64,000 bases of DNA from Limnobacter thiooxidans (GTDB taxonomy: Bacteria > Pseudomonadota > Gammaproteobacteria > Burkholderiales > Burkholderiaceae_B), in NCBI RefSeq assembly GCF_036323495.1, contig NZ_AP028947.1:3038001-3102000 (forward strand), written 5' to 3'. The notes under the pieces are model-generated. The model ran no database searches. It was not told the origin of the DNA and was given only the letters and a program-made list of their open reading frames with translations. A program made the position numbers and the translations under genes. Shown here in pieces: positions 25,891-35,534 of this stretch; within the stretch, counting starts at the first letter, position 1; each line of letters begins with the position of its first letter.

Positions 25891-28800
25891 TCAAACGCCA
25901 GCTGAACGAGTCAGCAAAACATCACCATACACTTGCATTGCAAGTGAATATTGTGGGACGTCTCCCAATTTTCTTGCAACTTCATCATTGGCCTTTCGAG
26001 TAGCCTCAAGAACGGTTTCCCCCACTTCCCAGGCTCTTAGGAACGGGTCGAGCCAATTGTGTGTAACAATCACGCTTAGTGGCCACGGTGAAGCTACCAC
26101 CGCGCGGCTACCACAATTCAAAAGTTGCTTTGGTAAGCTGGTGGTGGAGTTGTTCCAAGGATTTTTGTCGATACGCCCTCCACTGCACACAAAAAGAACT
26201 ACCAACTCAGTTCCTCCAATAGCATTAGCCAAAGCAGAAGGGGACTCGATGAGACTGTAATCATCCCGAATACTGCGTAAATAGCGGCCCTCATTACTTA
26301 GCCCTCCGTGGGCTATTACCACCGCGAGACTCGCGTCTCCCAAACCAGCTGGAAGTCTGCGTCCAGTATTTACGGAAAATCCAAATTCCTCAAAACTTCC
26401 TTTAAGACGACCTAGAGCGACATCAAGGGTTTGAACAACTTGAACACCATCTTGCTCACCCTGCCCAGTACCAGGCTCGATAGGGACTTCATCAGATTGT
26501 GCAGAAACCCAAGCCTTATAACCAATTTTACGAGCGCGCGGTGCGGCCCTAGTAGCTGCGAGCCATGTCAGCGAAGGTACCATGCCGATGGATATCCGTG
26601 TACCTGCAAGATATTCACAACTGTTAACTTCGGAACGCATGACCACAAGGTTGGTGGTCAACTGTTGAAGTGCTGGCTCTGCGACAACAATCAACCTATC
26701 TGCTTCAGGAAAATTAATCGCTAATTGCTCCATAGTGAGATAAAAGATGTTGTTACCTTCGTCACGGTCAACTGTTCCATACCCCTTTGGAAATTCCTCA
26801 AGCCACCCTTCAAATCGCCTCTGGAACGTATTCTCCAAGCGTTGCTGTTCAATTTTGCAAACTTGACGGTCCGCTACATTGATAACCGATAGCTCACCCT
26901 CGTTATCTAATGCCATAAATACGACGCTATAACCCAGGTCATTTAATTCATAAGCATATTGAGTCGCCCACTCAACAGTCATAGGTGGAATTTTGGAGCG
27001 CGTACTTAAAGTATGGTCAGAAAGCAACTCAACAGCAAACGCTGCCTCTGAAGGAATGGGCGCGTCTTTTAGCCCTGCTCCCAAAAGACGTCTAGATGCG
27101 ATTTCAATATAGGCATAGTCGCAAGCGATATCTGAAACGAAGGTTGCTCGTTCCACTTCATTAAACAAGGCTAAAACTTCGAGAGCTGTAGGTTTATCTG
27201 TGGACATGGTTCTTATTGTATTTGCAGCCCTAAGTCCGACTTGTTGAAGCGCAGTTTTAAGCAGCCTGTCTCTAGCCGGCGCTACGACACCGCCCGCCAC
27301 TTTGACCTTTGTGATGATTTGACCTAGAAGCACCGCGAGAGGGAATAGACGATTTTTATGCTCAAGCGCATCTTCGGATGCTTTGGCGATTTTAGTCAGT
27401 AATTCTTGTAGTTCATGTAGAGGCTTCTCATCAGCCTGCATGAGCTGCAAACCTAAATCGGCGGCGATAATTTGAAAATCTGTACTTGGGTCAAAACCTA
27501 AATCTTCCCGTAGCTTCTTCATGGGAATAAGGAAACTCTGAGCTAGCTCAAAGAGACCAAGGTCACGCAGTGTTCGATGGATGACGTACACCTCTTGCCA
27601 AAGGTCTTCTTTTTGAACAGCAGCATCAGTAGCAAGCGCACAGGCTGAACCCACAAGCGCGGTGACGTGGTTATGACAACGATGATGGATATCGGCAAAT
27701 GCACCCCATGCCAACCGTCGGCAAATTACAGTCCTTTGTCCCATTAACAAAATCTGTTCTGCGAAATCTCGAGCACGTTGAAATTGGCCCGAGATTGCAA
27801 ATTGTGATGCGAGCAAGCGCATCAATTCGATGTCGCAATCACGTTCTTGTATTGCGTGAGGACACACCGCGCAAACAATGAATACCAGCTTTTCCAAAAA
27901 TGTTAGGTCGGCGTCTTCCCCCAACACTCCGTTAGCATTTAGAACCGTCTGCTTGAGCGCCGCGACAACATCGTCTGGAGGTGCAAGGATAAGCTCTCGT
28001 GGAATCACGGTAACACCTGGCTCACCAATACCTCTTTCGTCCATCCATTTAAATGCGTTAGTTATTGAAGTCCGCACTTGATTGTCAAGCAAGTAAGCTT
28101 TGAACTCATCTCGTTCTGTCTCCGGTCTTGACAACGTGATACCGCGCTCTGCTAAAGCGAGCATACTTGAAGCTACTATAGGCATGCCTAAGTCACCACA
28201 TGCCTCGACAGAAAGAAGTGAAGTCAGACTCGAGCGGACTCGATAGTCAGAAGGATGACTCGCCAAGAATTGAAAAGCAGATTTAAAAAGCACCCTGTAA
28301 ACATCGTACTCTGTCTTCGGAACTAACTCTCGAAGCATCATAGCTTTTACAGAGGCCAAGAGCACTTGAGTAGCCTGCCGCCCATAAAGCTTTGACGAGG
28401 TGATAAGACAAGCTGCGTTAGCAGCATCACGATAAAAGCCTAGACTTTCTGCACGTATCGCGCAGCACACCACCGCGAGCTCCCACCATTCTTGCCCCCA
28501 GCCGTCAGCCAGCTTAATTGCAGCATCATAGTCTGGGTCGGACTCGAGCATACATCGTTGTAACTCAAGATGATAAATTGTGAAGCCAGCCGTTGTGAAC
28601 CGCTGACCCTCACTAATCAACGCATCTCGACAGTTCATTAGAAGCCGACGGTCGCGGTTTTCTCTCAGTCGTTCCGAATGTGGTGACAAAATTTCTAGAC
28701 GAGCATCGTACTGCGCTATTCGGTCATTGTCTTCAAGTTGAGTAGCAACTTCTAGCCCCTCTTCGAGCCACATTGGGTCGCGTATACTGTTGGGCACGTT

Positions 28801-29751
28801 GGGCAGCAACTCCTGGGCTAAAACTATATCACCAGCGTTTGCGGCGAAGTGAGAGACCTGAATGGCGACCTCCGATGGAAGCTCAGGCAGGTAAGGACGG
28901 AAACGTTTAATAAATGCGAGCGTCTCTTCTTTGTTTCCGGTTCGATTTACAAGCTGAACGAGCGTGTGAAATTTATAGCCTGTCGAAAGCTTCAAATTAT
29001 CAAGTTGAGTCTCCACTTCGTGGAGTCGGCCTTGAACAGCCATTGATAGCCACAGCTCACTGTTATGAGCGAGAATCTGCTCAATATCACCTTCATAGGT
29101 CAACTCAACAACTCCACAATCATCTATAGACATAAGCTGTTGCTGATTTATCGGATTTCGAGCCGGAAGTTCTGGCACGTGCACGAAAGCATAGGAGTCC
29201 ATACGTTTAACAACTGAAACCAATTGCCGACACAGTGACGCCACATGGGGAGTCCAGTTGTCCTCGGGAAGCCTCGTGGCGGTCGCTCCAAAAGTAACTG
29301 GCAGTTTCACCGCAGGGTCTCTAAAGCGGCTCGCCTCTGCTACCACGATAAAGCTACGTTCAGGGCTGCCTTGCGCTTCGCGAATCAAATCCCCAACCTC
29401 AAGACTGGAGGTATGCTGAACTTTCACAATACGTCGAAGAACTTTTTCTTCTTTGGTATCAACTGGAGAACCGCGCAGTTCCTGTATAGCCTCGAGCAAA
29501 GCCGAAAATACGTTCGCGTGAGTAACCATCGTCGCTTGTGAAGGCGGCAAGAAGATAACTCCTCCTGGAAACACCAAACCCCCTTTTTTATCGCGAAGCG
29601 CCAATAAGAGAGCTGCTGTCATGCGACCAACAACCTCACGCAATGAGCCACCAGTCACCAAGTCTGCGCCGCCTAAGGTAAATCCATTACCTAATATAGC
29701 AATCGGGTCAAAACCTTGGACTCTTTTTTTGTCGGGTTCGTATGTACTCAC
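25891..29751 (-). CDS. Large CHAT-domain (caspase-like) protein
   Basis: A 1286-residue cytoplasmic protein. The C-terminal ~200 residues are a CHAT protease domain with the catalytic pair His1148 (LAVVIAHGGLSNEG) and Cys1189 (ELVVLFVCSGGRID), followed by the family's SRAVVASPWPLS and QYSLAMQVYGDVLL. The middle (about 230-1000) is almost all alpha-helical with repeated 35-40 residue units (LVQLVNRTGNKEETLAFIKR, FAANAGDIVLAQELLPNV), a TPR-like sensor or scaffold. The N-terminal ~220 residues are alpha/beta and unassigned. Starts at GTG 29751. It lies 105 bp downstream of a PD-(D/E)xK nuclease gene on the same strand. CHAT proteases act in bacterial defence (for example the TPR-CHAT partner of type III-E effectors), so a defence or cell-death role is the leading inference. 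Confidence 0.82.
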   Translation of the reverse strand: MSTYEPDKKRVQGFDPIAILGNGFTLGGADLVTGGSLREVVGRMTAALLLALRDKKGGLVFPGGVIFLPPSQATMVTHANVFSALLEAIQELRGSPVDTKEEKVLRRIVKVQHTSSLEVGDLIREAQGSPERSFIVVAEASRFRDPAVKLPVTFGATATRLPEDNWTPHVASLCRQLVSVVKRMDSYAFVHVPELPARNPINQQQLMSIDDCGVVELTYEGDIEQILAHNSELWLSMAVQGRLHEVETQLDNLKLSTGYKFHTLVQLVNRTGNKEETLAFIKRFRPYLPELPSEVAIQVSHFAANAGDIVLAQELLPNVPNSIRDPMWLEEGLEVATQLEDNDRIAQYDARLEILSPHSERLRENRDRRLLMNCRDALISEGQRFTTAGFTIYHLELQRCMLESDPDYDAAIKLADGWGQEWWELAVVCCAIRAESLGFYRDAANAACLITSSKLYGRQATQVLLASVKAMMLRELVPKTEYDVYRVLFKSAFQFLASHPSDYRVRSSLTSLLSVEACGDLGMPIVASSMLALAERGITLSRPETERDEFKAYLLDNQVRTSITNAFKWMDERGIGEPGVTVIPRELILAPPDDVVAALKQTVLNANGVLGEDADLTFLEKLVFIVCAVCPHAIQERDCDIELMRLLASQFAISGQFQRARDFAEQILLMGQRTVICRRLAWGAFADIHHRCHNHVTALVGSACALATDAAVQKEDLWQEVYVIHRTLRDLGLFELAQSFLIPMKKLREDLGFDPSTDFQIIAADLGLQLMQADEKPLHELQELLTKIAKASEDALEHKNRLFPLAVLLGQIITKVKVAGGVVAPARDRLLKTALQQVGLRAANTIRTMSTDKPTALEVLALFNEVERATFVSDIACDYAYIEIASRRLLGAGLKDAPIPSEAAFAVELLSDHTLSTRSKIPPMTVEWATQYAYELNDLGYSVVFMALDNEGELSVINVADRQVCKIEQQRLENTFQRRFEGWLEEFPKGYGTVDRDEGNNIFYLTMEQLAINFPEADRLIVVAEPALQQLTTNLVVMRSEVNSCEYLAGTRISIGMVPSLTWLAATRAAPRARKIGYKAWVSAQSDEVPIEPGTGQGEQDGVQVVQTLDVALGRLKGSFEEFGFSVNTGRRLPAGLGDASLAVVIAHGGLSNEGRYLRSIRDDYSLIESPSALANAIGGTELVVLFVCSGGRIDKNPWNNSTTSLPKQLLNCGSRAVVASPWPLSVIVTHNWLDPFLRAWEVGETVLEATRKANDEVARKLGDVPQYSLAMQVYGDVLLTRSAGV

Positions 29752-29856
29752 GGGATGCTCAATGATTTCTTGCTAACGGCTAGATTGTGATGATTAAGAA
29801 ATGTGCACTTATTGATATTTTTCAGCTACAAATTTTCATCTTTAATTTCTAAATGA

Positions 29857-31371
29857 TTACCCAGCAATTAAGGATAACGGGTGATGCAAAAAATGTTCAC
29901 GCAAGGCATTCGCAATTCCTTTTTCTTTGCCCTCCAATGCCAACTGCAAAACATCCTTACCTTCCTTCCACGAAATTGGATGCTTTATTCTTTTACGCTT
30001 TTCGTTCTCAAGCATTAATCTCGCATCAGGTTCAAAGGTGCCTGAAGTCCACAATGCAAAATTAATTTTTGATTCTCGTAAATGAGACTGGGCTTTGAGG
30101 TGTGCTGTAAAAATCGGAAGGCGCCGAATCCAGTTTTCCACTTCCCTCACGTCAACGGTTCCACCTGGACTCCTACCTTTGCATTCAATCACGTGGCAGT
30201 GAGAGCCTTGGTTTGAAAAAGTCAAGATATCGATATCTGCCGTCTTGCCAGTTTCAGGGTCTGAAGCGCGAACTCCCATATCAATTGAAACCGCTGTGCG
30301 CCGGGCAAGATAAGCAGCAAGTAGCTCGAAAAGTACCCCTCGTAAGTTACCTGATGCCCCCTCTATTTCGGCCAGGTCCTCAATCAGGTTCGCTATTCGG
30401 TCTGGAGTACCAGCTGAAACATACGCGGCTGTATTTGAAAGGACGGACAGCAAATTTTGTAGGGCAATTCCTGTACGTCTGCCGAACAATTCACGAGGGG
30501 TAGTAAGAATTACACCCGCCGCATGTCCGGCGGTCAATGCAGGTCCTGTGAAGCCGCTAGCTAAAAGAACTGCAATCAAGCCCGCACCGTTACGCCTCAA
30601 AAGACTATGTGTAGCACTGGCTTTACGAATAAAGTAATTAACTTGATGCTCTGAAACAACGGTGTTCGAAAAGACATCCGCCACAAAATAACTTTGTTGC
30701 TTGCCTGAGTGTTGGAGAGGAAGAAGAAAGCTAGGGCCTGCTAAATCGAAGAGGTAAGAACTCACAGGTCTTCTATCTTGCTCACCTCTTATTTTCACTT
30801 GGTTGTATGCGGCCATACCCATATTTCTAACCCAATCGCGCAACCCGTCTAACAATATCTTTTCCGTTAAGTCACGTGCACGGTTGCCAGAATAATCAGG
30901 TATTCCAAAAACATCGCGTCTAACTTCCCAATAATCAAGCCCATCAAAATTACGAAGTTGTAACACTCCCGCATTTTGAAGCCGCTCAGCTACGCTCGTT
31001 GCGGTCAACTGCCCCTTCACGCCCGACGCTGAAGCCCCAGATATCACTGCAAACTCAGATGCCAATACCAAACCATGACGAGCAATCATGCCATCAATCG
31101 ACAATCCAAATACAGAGCCAGTCTCTCGCATAGCATCAAGAAACTTAAGCCAAAAGCGCTCTTCGTACCTCTGCTCTTGAAGGTAAAGAAATGCCTCTTT
31201 TTTAGGTAGTAGCGGAACGGGGAAAGCTCTTAGGGGCGCCTTTAAGCGTTTAGCAGAAAGGCGCTTCCTTGCAGCATCCGAAGAAAGCCCTTCAGTTTTG
31301 ACTAGCCAATCAGAAACGACCGAAGAACGTGATGGACCTTCATGGCTTAAAAAATCACTTAAACGCGTCAT
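29857..31371 (-). CDS. PD-(D/E)xK nuclease-domain protein next to the CHAT gene
   Basis: A 504-residue protein. The C-terminal third holds a restriction-endonuclease-like core: Glu349 (VLFELLAAYLARR), Asp379/Asp381 (GKTADIDILTF) and Glu396-x-Lys398 (HVIECKGRSPGG). The N-terminal ~120 residues look like paired winged-helix modules (SSVVSDWLVKTEGLSSDAAR); the middle contains VAERLQNAGVLQLR, again helix-turn-helix-like. No membrane or signal segment. Starts ATG 31371. It is followed by the CHAT gene with a 105-bp gap and preceded by the recombinase operon, all on the minus strand. I take it as the probable nucleic-acid-sensing or cutting partner of the CHAT protein, but no named system matches. 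Confidence 0.72.
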   Translation of the reverse strand: MTRLSDFLSHEGPSRSSVVSDWLVKTEGLSSDAARKRLSAKRLKAPLRAFPVPLLPKKEAFLYLQEQRYEERFWLKFLDAMRETGSVFGLSIDGMIARHGLVLASEFAVISGASASGVKGQLTATSVAERLQNAGVLQLRNFDGLDYWEVRRDVFGIPDYSGNRARDLTEKILLDGLRDWVRNMGMAAYNQVKIRGEQDRRPVSSYLFDLAGPSFLLPLQHSGKQQSYFVADVFSNTVVSEHQVNYFIRKASATHSLLRRNGAGLIAVLLASGFTGPALTAGHAAGVILTTPRELFGRRTGIALQNLLSVLSNTAAYVSAGTPDRIANLIEDLAEIEGASGNLRGVLFELLAAYLARRTAVSIDMGVRASDPETGKTADIDILTFSNQGSHCHVIECKGRSPGGTVDVREVENWIRRLPIFTAHLKAQSHLRESKINFALWTSGTFEPDARLMLENEKRKRIKHPISWKEGKDVLQLALEGKEKGIANALREHFLHHPLSLIAG

Positions 31372-31564
31372 AAGTAAGTTGTCACACAGCTCAATTTATT
31401 AATATTACTACCTTGTCCGATGGAGAATTTTTAACCGAGCGATAAAATTATTTAAAATCATAGGGTTAAGCCTTAAAAAGACCAACACATCCTAGAAAAA
31501 ATGTCCATAAAAAGGAAAAGCCCATGAAAGATTTCAGTTTCGGAGGACGCTAACTAAGTCACCA

Positions 31565-31999
31565 CTAACAAACACCTTTGCTTTGGCCTCTCTGAGGTTT
31601 AGGAAGAGGGGAATTCAACATCATCAATGTCACCCCTTTACGTTCAGCGTTATGAGCCCAAGTGACAAACTGCTCCAAAAGTAATTGATTCTCTTGTTCA
31701 AGCCGCTGCACCTTGGCTTTGTAACGCTCGACTTGCTGAAGAGCGGCCCGAACCTTTTCATCTCTAGGATTACCCACTTTACGTGACCATGAACCCTTCA
31801 AGGTTTGCTTTTTGAGCGCGAATGCATTGGCAATTTGAGGGTATTCCGCGAAGGTGAAGCGAGAGTAGCGAATGCCAAATTTTCTATGGACTTCGTCTAA
31901 TAACAACTCCCATGTCAGCTTACCTTTCCAGTCGTCAAGAATTTCTATCACCGCCTGGAGTATCTTAGGCGTCAAGTCTGGTGCACGTAATTTTCTCAT
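31565..31999 (-). CDS. Small coiled-coil DNA-binding-like protein of the recombinase operon (GinD-like)
   Basis: A 144-residue protein. Residues 1-75 are helical with a possible helix-turn-helix (TPKILQAVIEILDDWKGKLT, YPQIANAFALKKQTLKGSW). Residues 80-118 form a coiled coil (VRAALQQVERYKAKVQRLEQ), and the tail is basic. Size, position and architecture fit the fourth gene of GInt recombinase operons and resemble TnpC of Tn554-type elements. Its ATG overlaps the stop of the third recombinase gene (ATGA). It probably helps the recombinases choose or bind the attachment site. Confidence 0.65.
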   Translation of the reverse strand: MRKLRAPDLTPKILQAVIEILDDWKGKLTWELLLDEVHRKFGIRYSRFTFAEYPQIANAFALKKQTLKGSWSRKVGNPRDEKVRAALQQVERYKAKVQRLEQENQLLLEQFVTWAHNAERKGVTLMMLNSPLPKPQRGQSKGVC

Positions 32000-33999
32000 T
32001 TAAGACGCTTTCTTCTTTCAAAAGTTACTGCTTTAGTTATGGTCTCAGAGTCAGCTAGAGTGACGAGTGGCGCATTCTCAATGTTGAGCCGAATTCGTGC
32101 ACCATCAGATACTGACGGGTCATCAAGAATCGATAACAAAACATTAACCCTTTCTAGGGTTTTCATTTGATGGACGACCCATGTGTCTGCGCCGTACTCT
32201 TCATTAGTAAGGGCTTGACAAGCCTGGCTCAACAGATGCTCAGTCTCCACTTTGAGACTTCGCAAATTGGCCTCTTTACGAGCCTCCCCTTTAATGCAAA
32301 CCTGTTCTTCGCAGTTAATGCAATCCCTGTACATTTGGCAAGGCTCACTCGCAAAGTTATGTTGACACCAGCCAAATTCAGTTGTGTGCGCGGCGGCTAC
32401 TCCCGACGCAGCGAACTCGCTTCGAGCCACCAAATTCCTGCTGGTAATAGGTACTAAATCGCCACTCAAACCTTCTTTAATTGCCCGGCCCACAGGCGCT
32501 TGAATCTCTTCTGAACTCATATGGTCATAGGCTCTATTCTGACCAACATCCTTTCGTCCCGAAAAAATTGCAATTTCTGCACTACTCAGCCCCCCCATCT
32601 GGGCAAGCATATTGAGATAGTGCCTAAAGCTGTGACTTCGAACCCAAATGGCTGAACCATCATCCTCTGTGAAAGAAAAGTCTTCAAAGATAGACCTATG
32701 CCCAGGGCGACCCAAGGGATTAGTAACAATTGAATTGTCCACGCAATGAAACATGCACACATAAGTTGCTCTTGCGCAGTGGCTTTCGTTCAGTCGCACA
32801 AGCGCTAATGAGTCCTTGCAGAGAAGTTCGGGAGCACCTAGGACGTAAGGAAAAGTGGGTGGTAACAGTTTCAAAACAGCTTCCTCTACATGCTTGAACG
32901 AATACCCTTTGCCTTTTGCCCCCAAAGACACGCTCGGTATCCCATTCGCTATTACCCACGAATAGGCAGAGTGACGTTTTGTATCGTCACCCCAAAGTAT
33001 GTCAGCCACTTCAGAAACCGTTAGATATTCGTAATTTCTTAAATATCCAATTGTTTGATGGATATATATTTCTTTGGGATTGTTTGTATACCACTCTGCA
33101 ATTTGCTGAGCAGGAAGCGAAACTCTCAACAAATTTGATACGGCTTTCTCTGCCACAGAGACCATGGCAGACGGAATCCATTTAATAGTATCCGAGGCCC
33201 CTTTCGAACCAGCCCACCGTATTCCAACTCTTCCAGAAAATCGTCCGTCACCTCGCACGATGCAATTCCGGCTTAACCTAAGTACTTCGTTAATCCGCTC
33301 TGGCGCACACAGCATAAGAGCTGTGTAACTTGACACTAAAATATGCATTGGTTTTGTTGCTTGATGAAAAATATTGGCCAAGGCTCTCAATACCGCTGCC
33401 GATGGCAATTTTTTTTCTCTAGCCTCGATTGACTCCTTTGAAATACGAGAACCCAGCTCACGTGGTTTATTCATTCCATGATGCCAGCGCTGCCTGAGAA
33501 CGATAAATCTTTTGGAGTTCATCAGTTCGCTAATTAGCTCCAATTGACCAGCAACTCTATAGGCTACCCTTGCGGATAATTGTTTCCTCGCCAGCTCAAC
33601 AGCAGTGTCCAAGACGTCCTCGTTCACTGCCGTTGGGCAAGAGTCCTTTCCACAACCCCTTAGAGCAGCTTCAAGAAATCGAAGTGCAGAGACACGAACA
33701 GCTTGACAAACGACAGGTCGCTTATCATGCAAGTAAACCAATAAGGCTTTTGCAAAATCCAAAAATGGCTGTGCCAAAAATGGCTGTGATTGGGAAATCT
33801 GGGAAGCCTCCATAGAACTAAAAATTGCTCTCTGGATTTTGTTTTGCCCTTTGAAGTAACCTAAATCCCAAATATTTGAGTCGAACTGCTTACTAGAATC
33901 CAACACTGAAGACTGTTTGCACAGTGAGACGAAGGCTTCGATATTCACTGAGGCTTGAAACTCTGTTCTTGAAATGAAATGCAGAGTAGATGCACTCAT
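31996..33999 (-). CDS. Tyrosine recombinase 3 of the trio (GinC-like)
   Basis: A 667-residue tyrosine recombinase, long for the family. The catalytic domain shows the first Arg in CAPERINEVLRLSRNC, the HxxR pair in VRSHSFRHYLNML, and the nucleophile region GQNRAYDHMSSEE. The C terminus carries a cysteine cluster, GWCQHNF...CQMYRDCINCEEQVC, likely zinc-binding. An internal region with YLTVSEVADILWG looks like a helix-turn-helix. I start at ATG 33999, which overlaps the previous stop as ATGA and has GAGAGG five bases upstream; the GTG two codons earlier is less likely. Works with the other two recombinases in integration or transposition. Confidence 0.8.
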   Translation of the reverse strand: MSASTLHFISRTEFQASVNIEAFVSLCKQSSVLDSSKQFDSNIWDLGYFKGQNKIQRAIFSSMEASQISQSQPFLAQPFLDFAKALLVYLHDKRPVVCQAVRVSALRFLEAALRGCGKDSCPTAVNEDVLDTAVELARKQLSARVAYRVAGQLELISELMNSKRFIVLRQRWHHGMNKPRELGSRISKESIEAREKKLPSAAVLRALANIFHQATKPMHILVSSYTALMLCAPERINEVLRLSRNCIVRGDGRFSGRVGIRWAGSKGASDTIKWIPSAMVSVAEKAVSNLLRVSLPAQQIAEWYTNNPKEIYIHQTIGYLRNYEYLTVSEVADILWGDDTKRHSAYSWVIANGIPSVSLGAKGKGYSFKHVEEAVLKLLPPTFPYVLGAPELLCKDSLALVRLNESHCARATYVCMFHCVDNSIVTNPLGRPGHRSIFEDFSFTEDDGSAIWVRSHSFRHYLNMLAQMGGLSSAEIAIFSGRKDVGQNRAYDHMSSEEIQAPVGRAIKEGLSGDLVPITSRNLVARSEFAASGVAAAHTTEFGWCQHNFASEPCQMYRDCINCEEQVCIKGEARKEANLRSLKVETEHLLSQACQALTNEEYGADTWVVHQMKTLERVNVLLSILDDPSVSDGARIRLNIENAPLVTLADSETITKAVTFERRKRLK

Positions 34000-35534
34000 A
34001 CACACCTCTCCCCCTTGCGAGCTTCATTTATATGCTTACATTCGGCGATTACCTCGCGTACCGCGCATATCGCATCATCATTGACAGTGGCCATACGCTC
34101 ATCAGCAGAGAAGCGGGCTCGTTCGGACTCAAGCCTAGCAAGCACCTTTTCATGAGGAGCATCGAGCCATGGTTCAAACTTGAAACAGGTGTAACAAGCC
34201 ACAGGCTTATCAAATGCACACTGCTTGCCACAGCCCATGCAATTCCCTAGGGGGGTAGCAGCCGACCTGAAATCGATAATACGACTACCGGTTTTACCTT
34301 TTTGTGTTGAATGTTGCTCGTCTTCAATCAGTCGACCCATAAAAGCTCGCGACAGAGGCGCCAGGGCATAGCCCATAGCTTTATCTATGTTGTCAACAAT
34401 TCGAGGAGATGCTTCAAAATACACATCTACGTTCTGTAAATCTGTATGTCCTAAACGGTCAGCAATGATTGTTTTACTTACCCCCTCTTCAGCCATACGA
34501 GTTCCAAAGGTGTACCGAAATCGTTGAGCTGAAATTGGAATGGCCTCAAAACCCAGCCTTTCCGTTGCGGGACAGATTGGCTGCAACATTTTTGAAAAAA
34601 TATTTGAAAGGTAATTACTTTCACAGTGACCTAAAAAAAGGTCTCCTTCAGCTCTGCTCGAGCTTCTTTTACCACTTGGCATTACGATATCTTCTGGAAA
34701 CAGAGCTGAATCATCTTTGTAACCAGCTATCTTTAAGGTTTGCACGTATTCAGCAAGCAACCTTCCAGTCTGAGGACTCAAGTCAAACTCCTTAAAGGAA
34801 TAACGAGAGTGCTTTTCACGGGTTTTTACCTGTGGAAGCTTAATAGTCCAAACCCCATTGACTGCATTTAAATCACTTAACTTAAGAGAAGCGTATTGAG
34901 ATATACGCCCACCACAAGCAAACAATAGTCGGGTAAGAACCAGCACCCATTGCTGAATTTCCATGCGACCATATGCGGCATCCACGGACTTGTACAAATT
35001 GGTGTACTCATCGTTGCTCAAAGGTCCTCTTATAGGGTCTCTTGTTCTGACGGCGTTCCCTTTAGTATTCCCAGGCTTACGGATTTCACGCAGATAATTT
35101 GTGCAATCAGACTCAACTCCGGGCAACCCAAGACTCACCCATTTTTGAAGTAATACATTTAATGTGCCTACCCGCCATTTCTGATGACTCAGCAGATTCG
35201 AGGAGTAACTCGATATCTCAGCTGTAGTTATTGTCTTCAACTGCGTCGAGTTGTTTCGATATGTAAGGAAGTGAACGAAGACGCTAAATAAATTAACTAG
35301 GTGAGACGAAGAACTTCTCTTAGCGAAAACCAACAAAGTCCGTTTAATGGAATCTATTGGAATCGAGCTTGGTAAAAATAATTTTCCAAAATCTAAATGG
35401 ACCCGAAATGGGCCATCTACCCAATGCCACAAATCGTTGTTTGGCTGAAACTTTAGTCCGCTTCTAGTGAAGGCTGCCTCTGGCAAACGAGGAGTAAGAT
35501 TAGAACTCGCATCAATTTTTGTTAGTGAGCGCAT
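33996..35534 (-). CDS. Tyrosine recombinase 2 of the trio (GinB-like)
   Basis: A 512-residue tyrosine recombinase. N-terminal SAM-like DNA-binding region, then the catalytic domain: first Arg in ACGGRISQYASLKLSDL, second-Arg box AQRFRYTFGTRMAEEG, LGHTDLQNVDVYFEAS with the nucleophile Tyr. The usual HxxR His is Gln here (QRFR). A C-terminal zinc-ribbon-like cluster CMGCGKQCAF...CYTCFKFEPW follows. Overlaps the first recombinase gene by 23 bp and the third by 4 bp, so the operon is translated as a unit. Confidence 0.82.
   Translation of the reverse strand: MRSLTKIDASSNLTPRLPEAAFTRSGLKFQPNNDLWHWVDGPFRVHLDFGKLFLPSSIPIDSIKRTLLVFAKRSSSSHLVNLFSVFVHFLTYRNNSTQLKTITTAEISSYSSNLLSHQKWRVGTLNVLLQKWVSLGLPGVESDCTNYLREIRKPGNTKGNAVRTRDPIRGPLSNDEYTNLYKSVDAAYGRMEIQQWVLVLTRLLFACGGRISQYASLKLSDLNAVNGVWTIKLPQVKTREKHSRYSFKEFDLSPQTGRLLAEYVQTLKIAGYKDDSALFPEDIVMPSGKRSSSRAEGDLFLGHCESNYLSNIFSKMLQPICPATERLGFEAIPISAQRFRYTFGTRMAEEGVSKTIIADRLGHTDLQNVDVYFEASPRIVDNIDKAMGYALAPLSRAFMGRLIEDEQHSTQKGKTGSRIIDFRSAATPLGNCMGCGKQCAFDKPVACYTCFKFEPWLDAPHEKVLARLESERARFSADERMATVNDDAICAVREVIAECKHINEARKGERCV

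Noticed and set aside
31524..31553. Tiny plus-strand frame MKDFSFGGR with an AAGG upstream, in the gap after the nuclease gene
   Set aside because: Nine codons are too few to support as a gene without expression data.
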